This document shows, piece by piece, positions 1 through 5,497 of a stretch of DNA of 5,497 nt (positions are counted from its first letter, which is position 1; the number at the start of each line of letters is the position of its first letter). The stretch spans positions 1 through 5,497 of the forward strand of contig JAGQXA010000433.1 in the NCBI GenBank assembly GCA_020436865.1. The letters run 5' to 3'. The DNA comes from Saprospiraceae bacterium. Lineage in GTDB: Bacteria; Bacteroidota; Bacteroidia; Chitinophagales; Saprospiraceae. The notes beneath the pieces were generated by a model, which searched no databases, was not told where the DNA came from, and worked only from the letters and a program-made list of their open reading frames with translations. The position numbers and the translations under genes were made by a program.

Positions 1-803
1 AATTCCCCGGTTTCCGAATCGGGTTGATCTGGCAAACCGGAGCCCGGATCGATCGCCAGGGTGGCCTCTGGAGGACCGAGGATCATTGGTGCGGCTGCTT
101 CCGCCCCGAGTAATTTAGCATAGGTATCTTCAAAATGCCGTCGCAATTCGAAAAGACTGATCGTTCGATCGCCGTCCAGATCGGCCTGCCCCTTTAAACC
201 ATCGATCAGAGTACTGGTGAAGAGACTGCTGTTACTTGGGTCACTGTCGGAAGGCGGGCCAAATAAACGGATCTCTCGCTCCTTGCCCCGGTACGTCGCC
301 CGATCCATGAGCGAGCCTCCCGCAGTAGGCCGGGGGAGGATAGTGACCACCTGCGCTCCCGTGCCGACATTGAGGGTGACCAGGAAGGACTGAAAATACG
401 ACACCGGCAAGGCCTTCCCCGGAAACCCGGTCGCCGGCGAATCGTAAGACAACCAGTAAGTTTCATATTCCACCTTTCCGGCTCCGAAAAAGTAGATCAC
501 GGCCCGATCTCCATTTTCGGTGACCTGAACCAGCCAATCGAGCGCCGCATTGATCTTGCCCAGGGTGGCCTGTTCGTTCACCAACAGCACGATATCTTCC
601 TTTTGCACGGTGCTTCCCGGGAAGTCCAGCAAGAACCTGGCAAAACGCTCGGCATCCAGGTGGGCATTTTCGTAACCGGCGGCCGGGTTCGACGCATCCG
701 CATACTTCGAAATGCCCACTACCAGCGCCCGTGTTTTTTGGGCCCTTAGGGGAAGGGTAGCCAGGAAAAGTCCGGCGAGGAGGAGAGGAACGGCTCTGCA
801 CAT
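1..803 (-). CDS. Exported caspase-family (peptidase C14-like) protein with degenerate active site, 3' end outside window
   Basis: The frame is open from an ATG at 803 to the left edge (267 complete codons, no stop), so the C-terminus is missing. Residues 1-22 form a signal peptide (charged start, hydrophobic run, likely cleavage near LRA-Q), so the product is probably exported. A caspase-type fold follows: RALVVGISKY (25-34), an N-A-x-x-D-A-E helix (46-52), DIVLLVNEQAT (70-80), GDRAVIYFF (98-106), and FTSTLIDGLKGQADLDGD (195-212) leading into SLFELRRHFED. Family members carry F-S-G-H-G at the His site; here it is F-F-G-A-G with A108. The Cys site (family D-A-C-R/H-S-G) reads T-I-L-P-R-P-T with P157, so proteolysis is unlikely. 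D208-E219 resembles an EF-hand loop. The start is 33 bases after the GNAT stop and in the same frame. This ATG is preferred because it begins the signal peptide. Fold assignment is confident; the function of a dead caspase is unknown. Confidence 0.82.
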   Translation of the reverse strand, partial: MCRAVPLLLAGLFLATLPLRAQKTRALVVGISKYADASNPAAGYENAHLDAERFARFLLDFPGSTVQKEDIVLLVNEQATLGKINAALDWLVQVTENGDRAVIYFFGAGKVEYETYWLSYDSPATGFPGKALPVSYFQSFLVTLNVGTGAQVVTILPRPTAGGSLMDRATYRGKEREIRLFGPPSDSDPSNSSLFTSTLIDGLKGQADLDGDRTISLFELRRHFEDTYAKLLGAEAAAPMILGPPEATLAIDPGSGLPDQPDSETGE

Positions 804-836
804 AACCGAAGTTAGCAACTTTTCGGGAAACGGCAG

Positions 837-1283
837 TCACCCTGCCAGCAGCCATTCGTCGCCATAGGGGCCGTCGATCTGCCGGACGAGGTCGAAGCCG
901 TTGCGCTCGTAGAAAGGCGCCAGGTTCCGATCGTCGATGGTCAGCCAGAACTTGCGGCCGGGGAAGGCCTGACGCAGCAGTGTAATCCACAGCGAGCCCA
1001 GTCCGCGCCCCCGGTGTTTTTCCGAAAAGTAGAGAAAACCGATATAGAGGAAGCCCCGATCGAACCAGCTTTGGGCCAGTTCGCGATAGGAAAGGGCGTC
1101 GGGAGAAACGGTGGCGAAGACGATGCCGCCCCCCAGAACTTCCTCGCCGGCCAGCAGTGCGAGAATATGGGCAGATTGCCGGTATTCTAGCCAGTACGGC
1201 TCGATCCCTTCCCGCCAGTCGGGCGGAAGGAGGTCGAAGAACATTTCGGGGTTTTCGGTCGTATCGACCAATAGCGGTTCCAT
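837..1283 (-). CDS. GNAT family N-acetyltransferase
   Basis: This is a complete 148-residue protein, the usual size for a single-domain GCN5-related N-acetyltransferase, which moves an acetyl group from acetyl-CoA to an amine. The acetyl-CoA binding motif A is clear: strand FLYIGFLYFSE (78-88) followed by the pyrophosphate loop R91-G-R-G-L-G96 and a helix. Motif B is the FYERNGF segment (124-130), preceded by a strand ending in D117-D118 and N120, typical of GNATs. The N-terminal half (LALLAGEEVLGGGIVF, 41-56) supplies the early beta strands. There is no signal peptide, so it is cytoplasmic. The ATG at 1283 lies two bases after the stop of the upstream ATP-grasp gene, which implies translational coupling. 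No Shine-Dalgarno is obvious, as is common in Bacteroidota. The substrate cannot be read from the sequence; protein, antibiotic or metabolite acetylation are all possible. Confidence 0.9.
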   Translation of the reverse strand: MEPLLVDTTENPEMFFDLLPPDWREGIEPYWLEYRQSAHILALLAGEEVLGGGIVFATVSPDALSYRELAQSWFDRGFLYIGFLYFSEKHRGRGLGSLWITLLRQAFPGRKFWLTIDDRNLAPFYERNGFDLVRQIDGPYGDEWLLAG

Positions 1284-1285
1284 CG

Positions 1286-2581
1286 TCAGAGCAATTCCCA
1301 GGCCCAGAGCTTGTCGGAATCTTCGGTCCAGCGGTCGCCGATGTCGGTGCGGTAATAGACGTTGTTGATCAGCACGTTGTTGATGCGGTTGTACAGCAGT
1401 TTTTGAGCCTCGCGCATGGTGGTGCCCGTGGCGGAGACGAGCAGGGCCATGCCCGAATCGCCGGTGATCAGCCATTCGCCGTTGACCAGTTTGAGGTGCA
1501 TGAGGTGCAGGCCTTCCTTCATTTTTTTGCGGACGACCACGACTGCGTCTTTCGAAAAAAGCTTGAAGGTTTCCGGATCGTTGTAGGGGAAGGGCGGCAC
1601 CACCATGTAGGCGCCCACCTGGAAGCCGCGTTTGGTGTTGATCTCGAAGCGTTCGCCTTTGGCGACCTTATAGAGCAGTCGGCCGAAGGGTTCGTTGATT
1701 CCGGCCCGTTGGATGCTCACCTGCGGAAAGCCGAAGCGGGAGGTGAATTCGAGCGGATAGATGCCGTTGCCGTTGACGATGCAGTTGATGTCGATATGGC
1801 CGACGAAGCGGTCTTTGGCCAGGGTGGCCTCCATTTTCTTAAGGGTGGCGTCGAAGATGGGGTTGTCGTCGGTCCAGAACATGCTGGTGCCCATTTCGCC
1901 CGTAGATACGCCTAGTTCCTTGGGGAAAAGCTTCTTGTGTTCGAAGGTGATGTTGATCGGCTTGAGGAATTCGTGCCCGTTGAAGAAGGCGGCTACGGAC
2001 ACTTCCACGCCGTTCACCTTGCGCTGCAACTGGAAGGTGCCCATGCGGTCGCCCCAGGTTTTTTCGTAGGCTCGCAGCATGCGCACGACGTCGCTGCCGT
2101 CTTCTTCCTTGCCGACGAAGAGGAGCTGTTTGTAGTCCTGCGTTTCACCCGAGGGTTTGATGACGTAGGTATTGGGGGTTGCTTCGACGAAAGCGATGGC
2201 CTGCTGGAAGGAATCGAATTCGCGGTAGTTCAGGATCTTGATCTTATGGCGCTTCAACTCGTTCTGGCCGAAGCTGCGGTCGAGTTCGAGCTGATCGGTG
2301 TATTCGGTGCCGCCGAACACGTACTTGCCGGCTGCCCGCAGTTCTGCGGCGATCTTACCGAACCCGGTATAGTCGAACACGATGAGGTCGGCCCAGTCGA
2401 GGTGTTTCTCCCATTGCCGGACCTTCGGTACGAAACCGTCGCCGATCTCGCGGCCGGGCTTGTAGCCGATGTACATTTTCACCTCGTTGCCTTCCTGCTG
2501 GACGGCGTGGGCGATGTCGAGGAGGTCGCCCCATTTGGAGACGAAAAGAAACCGCAGTTTCTTTTCCTTCTTTGATTTCAT
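1286..2581 (-). CDS. ATP-grasp protein of the phosphoribosylamine-glycine ligase (PurD) family, divergent
   Basis: This complete 431-residue protein has the usual length of GAR synthetase (PurD), which joins phosphoribosylamine and glycine using ATP. Its domain order is the same. An alpha/beta pre-ATP-grasp domain covers about 9-100. The ATP-grasp core includes VIKPSG (140-145, ATP-lysine candidate K142), VEVSVAAFF (192-200), a GVSTGEMG loop (224-231, equivalent to PurD's NTGGMG) and LEFTSRFGFP (277-286, equivalent to EFNxRFGDP). The C-terminal domain ends in NVYYRTDIGDRW (407-418), a strong PurD signature. Departures from PurD are the missing N-terminal GSGGREHA loop (FVSKWGD here), E-x-T instead of E-x-N, and GFP instead of GDP. 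It may therefore be a paralogue acting on a different amine or acid. It is the first gene of the minus-strand unit; its leader has no Shine-Dalgarno but a possible -7 box. No gene symbol is given because true PurD activity is doubtful. Confidence 0.82.
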   Translation of the reverse strand: MKSKKEKKLRFLFVSKWGDLLDIAHAVQQEGNEVKMYIGYKPGREIGDGFVPKVRQWEKHLDWADLIVFDYTGFGKIAAELRAAGKYVFGGTEYTDQLELDRSFGQNELKRHKIKILNYREFDSFQQAIAFVEATPNTYVIKPSGETQDYKQLLFVGKEEDGSDVVRMLRAYEKTWGDRMGTFQLQRKVNGVEVSVAAFFNGHEFLKPINITFEHKKLFPKELGVSTGEMGTSMFWTDDNPIFDATLKKMEATLAKDRFVGHIDINCIVNGNGIYPLEFTSRFGFPQVSIQRAGINEPFGRLLYKVAKGERFEINTKRGFQVGAYMVVPPFPYNDPETFKLFSKDAVVVVRKKMKEGLHLMHLKLVNGEWLITGDSGMALLVSATGTTMREAQKLLYNRINNVLINNVYYRTDIGDRWTEDSDKLWAWELL

Positions 2582-2613
2582 TGAACGGATTGGTTATTTG
2601 GGCGCGAATCTAT

Positions 2614-2621
2614 AAAATATA
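2614..2621 (-). promoter_or_regulatory. Candidate Bacteroidota -7 box for the minus-strand unit
   Basis: Read on the minus strand this is TATATTTT, one mismatch from TAnnTTTG, in an otherwise AT-rich patch. It lies 32 bases upstream of the ATP-grasp ATG, which would give a leader of roughly 25 bases. No TTG-type -33 element is visible at the expected distance, so the call is tentative. Confidence 0.35.
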
Positions 2622-2653
2622 CGGCGGTTTTCGTCGGCTGTCACGCGCCGCTG

Positions 2654-2680
2654 GTCGCATTTTCGACCAAATGCAGCGAC
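2654..2680. repeat. Imperfect inverted repeat in the divergent intergenic region
   Basis: GCATTT (2657-2662) and AAATGC (2669-2674) are perfect complements around a 6-base loop. Pairing extends outward to GTC/GAC if three bases on the right arm are bulged. A competing pairing exists between GGTCG (2653-2657) and CGACC (2664-2668). It sits between the candidate promoters of the two divergent units, about 20 bases upstream of the plus-strand -7 box. It could be an operator for a dimeric regulator or a chance palindrome; the sequence alone cannot decide. Confidence 0.4.
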
Positions 2681-2699
2681 CCTTACTAGGGATTGTCCT

Positions 2700-2707
2700 T
2701 ACATTTG
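2700..2707 (+). promoter_or_regulatory. Candidate Bacteroidota -7 box for the tricorn-like protease
   Basis: TACATTTG matches the Bacteroidota primary sigma factor -7 consensus TAnnTTTG exactly. It ends 22 bases before the ATG at 2730, predicting a short leader of about 15-18 bases. That leader is A-rich and has no Shine-Dalgarno, as usual in the phylum. A clear TTG -33 element is not seen at about 2675-2682, which weakens the call. Confidence 0.5.
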
Positions 2708-2729
2708 TCTACCAACCAAATCTATACAC

Positions 2730-5497
2730 ATGAGAAGGACCTACCTGACTTTCGCTCTTTTCTCCTTATCCATACCGCTTTTTTCACAGATCAACGCCAA
2801 GTTGATGCGGTATATGGACGTTTCCGATACTCAGATCGCTTTCGTTTACGGCGGCGACATCTGGGTCATGCCCAAAGACGGCGGACTGGCCGTGCAGGTC
2901 ACGCATTCGCCGGGCGAAGAATCCTGGCCGCGCTTTTCGCCCGACGGACAATCGATCGCCTTTACGGCCAGTTACCACGGCAACCCCGATGTGTATGTCA
3001 TGCCCACTATGGGCGGCGTGCCCACCCGGGTGACCTACCAGTCGCACGACGATCGCATGGTCGACTGGCATCCCGATGGCGAACGCATCTTGTTTGCATC
3101 CCGGCGAGAACTGGGACAACGATCTTCCCGTCAGTTTTTTCTGGTGTCGAAAGAAGGAGGTCTTCCCGAGCGGCTCCCCATTCCGTACGGGGAGTTAGCC
3201 AGCTGGTCACCCGACGGCAATCAACTGGCCTACATCACCAAGATCACCGAAAACTATCCCTTCAAGCGCTACCGGGGCGGTTTGGCCTCCGACGTGCTCC
3301 TGTACGATCAGCGCAGCGGGAAAGTGGAGAACATCACCCACCATCGCGCCAACGACGGCAAGCCGGCCTGGGCGGGCGATAAGGTGTATTTTCTTTCCGA
3401 CCGCGGCGAGCACATGCGGCTAAATATCTGGTCGTACGATACCCGCACCAAGGCCATTGCCCAGGTGACCCACTTCACCGACTTCGACATTTCCTTTTTG
3501 TCGGCGGGTGGCGGAAGCCTCGTGTTCGAAGTCGGCGGCGTATTGTATCTGATGGACGCGGCGAGCCAGGATTATCGCCCCCTTACCGTGAACGTGATCA
3601 GCGATCTTTCTGTCGAAATGCCCCGCGCTGAAAAAGTGGGCGACCGCATCCGCAACGCCACGGCCGCTCCCGGCGGCAAGCGGATCGTGTTTGAGGCTCG
3701 CGGCGAACTCTTCAACGTACCCGCCAAGGAAGGCTATGTACTCAATCTGACCCAGTCGAGCGGCGCCTTCGATCGCGATCCGGCCTGGTCGCCCGACGGG
3801 AAACAACTGGCCTTCTGGAGCGACCGCTCCGGCGAGTACGAGATCTATTTACAGCCCGCCGACGGCAAAACCGAACCGGTAAAACTCACCGACCGAAATA
3901 AAGGGTACGGCTACAATCTGTACTGGTCGCCCGACAGCAAAATGCTGGCCTTTATCGATGAAAAGAACGACATTTCAGTGATCGACGTGGCATCCGGCAC
4001 GACCACAGTCGTCGGCAACACCAACTGGAACGTCGGCCACGGAGATCGCCAGGGGTACAAGATCGCCTGGTCGCCCGATTCGAAGTGGATCGCTTCTACC
4101 CAAGGGCTCGAAAATGCCAATACGGCGATCTTCTTGTATAACCTGGTGCAGAAAAAAGCCTATCAGGCCACCAGCGGGTTTTACCAGGACATGCGCCCCA
4201 CGTTCAGCGCCGACGGCAAATACCTCTTTTACCTGACCAATCGGAATCTGTCGGCCACGTATTCCGATATGGGCGACGGCACCTGGATCTATCCTAACTC
4301 CACCCAGGTGGCTTCGGTCAGTTTGACGAAGAAAACGCCCTCGTTGTTGGAACCGAAGAATGATGAGATGGAGGGGGAAAAGGGAGAAAAGGGAGAAAAG
4401 GGAGAAAAGGGAGAAAAGGGGGACAAAGAGGAGATGGTCGTGGAGATCGAGGTGGAGGGGTTGGAGGCCCGGCTGGTGTTGCTGCCGATCAAGGCGGGGA
4501 ATATCGGAGAATTGATCCCGTTTGAGGGCAAGTTGGTGTATCTGCGTTCGCCGAATACCGGGTCGGACGAGGGATCGTCTTCGCTGATCGTCTACGATCT
4601 GGAGAAGCGGGAAGAGAAGGAGGTCATTGGCGACGTCAACATGGCTATGCCGACCACCGACGGGAAGGCGATACTCGTCAACAGCAAGGGTAAGTATGCG
4701 ATCGTCAAGCCCGAGCCCGGACAGAAGATCGAAGATCCCATTCCGACCGATCAGCTTGTCATGCAGCTGGTACCCAAAGAAGAATGGCGGCAGATATTTC
4801 TGGACACCTGGCGGCGCCACCGCGATTTCTTCTACGATCCCGACATGCACCAGGTCGACTGGGAAGCCATGCGCGTACGTTACGGCGCGCTGATCGAAGA
4901 CGCCCGGACTCGTTGGGACGTTTCCAACATTCAATCCAACCTGGCCGCCGAGTTGAGCGCCGGACATACCTATACCGGAGGCGGCGACGTGGAGAACGTG
5001 ACGCCGCGCTTTACGGGTTTTCTGGGGATCGACTGGGAAAAAAGCAACAACCGGTACCGGATCGAGCGGATCGTGAAGCCGGCCGCCTGGGATACCGAAG
5101 TGCGGTCGCCTTTCGACCGGCCGGGCGTGGAAGTCAAGGCAGGCGACTACATCCTTTCCGTCAACGGGATGACCCTCGATCCGGAACAAGATCCCTATGC
5201 CGCTTTTGAAGGATTGGCGGGCAAGACGGTGGCGCTGATCGTCAGCTCGACCGGCTCGGCCGCCGACGGGAAGCAAGTGATCGTGCAATGCCTGGATCAG
5301 GGCGAAGAAGTGCGCTTGCGGTACCTGGAATGGATCGAGCACAACCGGAAAATGGTGGAAGAGCTTTCAGATGGCCAGCTCGGCTATATTTACATGTCGA
5401 ACACGGCCGGGCAGGGTCAGCTGGAACTGGTGCGGATGTTCTATGGGCAGCTCGACAAGAAAGGGTTCATCATCGATGAGCGCTTCAACGGCGGCGG
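2730..5497 (+). CDS. Secreted tricorn-type S41 serine protease, 3' end outside window
   Basis: The frame is open from ATG 2730 to the right edge (922 complete codons). A signal peptide (residues 1 to about 20, ending PLFS-Q) sends it to the periplasm or outside. Two beta-propellers follow, with repeated W/F-S-P-D-G blades: about 24-300 (SPDG at 70, HPDG at 114, SPDG at 160) and about 300-540 (blades starting at W353, W399, W447, F492). Next come a GEK-repeat linker (549-566), a helical C1 domain (about 681-760) containing ELSAGHTY with candidate catalytic H746, a PDZ domain (about 763-850, with AGDYILSVNG at 804-813), and the S41 core starting near 862. Thermoplasma tricorn uses S745, H746, S965 and E1023; here 745 is glycine, and the serine and glutamate lie beyond the edge. 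The window stops in DERFNGGG (from 916), which matches the tricorn oxyanion-hole region. Known tricorn degrades peptides; a secreted form probably processes imported or surface peptides. Confidence 0.92.
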   Translation, partial: MRRTYLTFALFSLSIPLFSQINAKLMRYMDVSDTQIAFVYGGDIWVMPKDGGLAVQVTHSPGEESWPRFSPDGQSIAFTASYHGNPDVYVMPTMGGVPTRVTYQSHDDRMVDWHPDGERILFASRRELGQRSSRQFFLVSKEGGLPERLPIPYGELASWSPDGNQLAYITKITENYPFKRYRGGLASDVLLYDQRSGKVENITHHRANDGKPAWAGDKVYFLSDRGEHMRLNIWSYDTRTKAIAQVTHFTDFDISFLSAGGGSLVFEVGGVLYLMDAASQDYRPLTVNVISDLSVEMPRAEKVGDRIRNATAAPGGKRIVFEARGELFNVPAKEGYVLNLTQSSGAFDRDPAWSPDGKQLAFWSDRSGEYEIYLQPADGKTEPVKLTDRNKGYGYNLYWSPDSKMLAFIDEKNDISVIDVASGTTTVVGNTNWNVGHGDRQGYKIAWSPDSKWIASTQGLENANTAIFLYNLVQKKAYQATSGFYQDMRPTFSADGKYLFYLTNRNLSATYSDMGDGTWIYPNSTQVASVSLTKKTPSLLEPKNDEMEGEKGEKGEKGEKGEKGDKEEMVVEIEVEGLEARLVLLPIKAGNIGELIPFEGKLVYLRSPNTGSDEGSSSLIVYDLEKREEKEVIGDVNMAMPTTDGKAILVNSKGKYAIVKPEPGQKIEDPIPTDQLVMQLVPKEEWRQIFLDTWRRHRDFFYDPDMHQVDWEAMRVRYGALIEDARTRWDVSNIQSNLAAELSAGHTYTGGGDVENVTPRFTGFLGIDWEKSNNRYRIERIVKPAAWDTEVRSPFDRPGVEVKAGDYILSVNGMTLDPEQDPYAAFEGLAGKTVALIVSSTGSAADGKQVIVQCLDQGEEVRLRYLEWIEHNRKMVEELSDGQLGYIYMSNTAGQGQLELVRMFYGQLDKKGFIIDERFNGG
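4374..4427 (+). repeat. In-frame 9-base tandem repeat encoding GEK triplets
   Basis: Four exact copies of GGAGAAAAG occupy 4383-4418. They are flanked by near copies GGGGAAAAG (4374-4382) and GGGGACAAA (4419-4427), giving five Gly-Glu-Lys triplets and one Gly-Asp-Lys. The unit is nine bases, so gain or loss of copies keeps the protease frame. It lies in the charged linker between the second propeller and the C-terminal protease half, where Bacteroidota tricorn homologues often carry a Lys/Glu-rich insert. The antisense frames of this tract give artefactual FSP or FSL repeats. Confidence 0.92.

Noticed and set aside
1..803. Caspase-like gene as a decayed pseudogene
   Set aside because: There are no internal stops or frameshifts, the signal peptide is intact, and the fold-defining segments survive. 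Only the catalytic motifs are changed.
206..990. Minus-strand open frames at 206-466 and 463-990
   Set aside because: They are out of frame with the caspase-like gene and are rich in Arg, Pro and Gly without motifs. The caspase frame explains the same bases with a signal peptide and family landmarks.
1284..1475. Longer GNAT reading frame extending upstream to 1475
   Set aside because: The extension overlaps the 3' end of the ATP-grasp gene and encodes Arg/His-rich sequence with no domain. The ATG at 1283 gives a normal-length GNAT two bases after the ligase stop.
1157..2575. Plus-strand open frames at 1157-1915 and 1937-2575
   Set aside because: They are antisense shadows of the ATP-grasp gene, rich in Val, His, Asp and Glu with no family motifs.
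2653..2690. Hairpin as a rho-independent terminator
   Set aside because: No T-run follows the right arm on the plus strand, and the region lies between two divergent starts, where no transcript is expected to end.
4374..4427. CRISPR array or regulatory direct repeats
   Set aside because: The units are nine bases, contiguous with no spacers, and translate in frame as GEK inside the protease.
3975..5342. Long minus-strand open frame (455 codons) with FSLFSLF repeats
   Set aside because: It is antisense to the tricorn gene. Its repeat is the reverse reading of the GEK tract, and it has no recognisable domain, whereas the plus frame has propeller, PDZ and S41 motifs.

Overview
The window looks like chromosomal DNA from a member of the Bacteroidota. 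Base composition is moderately GC-rich (upper 50s percent by eye). The leaders lack clear Shine-Dalgarno sequences. One start is preceded by an exact match to the Bacteroidota -7 promoter motif TAnnTTTG. The gene content also fits: a secreted tricorn-type S41 protease and an exported caspase-fold protein are both common in that phylum, for example in Saprospiria- or Cytophagia-like lineages. The lineage below phylum is an inference.

The layout is two divergent transcription units around a 148-base intergenic region (2582-2729). The left unit runs on the minus strand, in transcription order: an ATP-grasp protein of the phosphoribosylamine-glycine ligase (PurD) family (1286-2581); a small GNAT acetyltransferase whose ATG lies two bases beyond the ligase stop (837-1283); and, 33 bases further on, an exported caspase-family protein that runs off the left edge (1-803). 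The tight spacing suggests one operon. The right unit is a single large plus-strand gene (2730 to the right edge): a signal peptide, two beta-propellers, a low-complexity GEK-repeat linker, a helical domain carrying the catalytic histidine, a PDZ domain and the start of the S41 catalytic core. The window ends inside the DERFNGGG motif, before the catalytic serine.

The most notable observation is the caspase-like protein. Its fold-defining segments are recognisable, but the histidine motif reads FFGAG instead of FSGHG, and the cysteine motif reads TILPRPT where active relatives have a T-D-A-C-R-S-G type sequence. It has no stop or frameshift, so it looks like an intact, probably catalytically dead pseudo-caspase. 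The ATP-grasp protein is also divergent: the N-terminal GGREHA-type loop is absent and the usual E-x-N near the metal site is E-x-T, so a role other than housekeeping purine synthesis is plausible. The tricorn gene carries an in-frame 9-base tandem repeat encoding collagen-like GEK triplets. The intergenic region holds an imperfect inverted repeat between the two putative promoters.

No RNA genes, mobile elements, CRISPR arrays or convincing terminators were seen. The distal ends of both outer genes lie outside the window.
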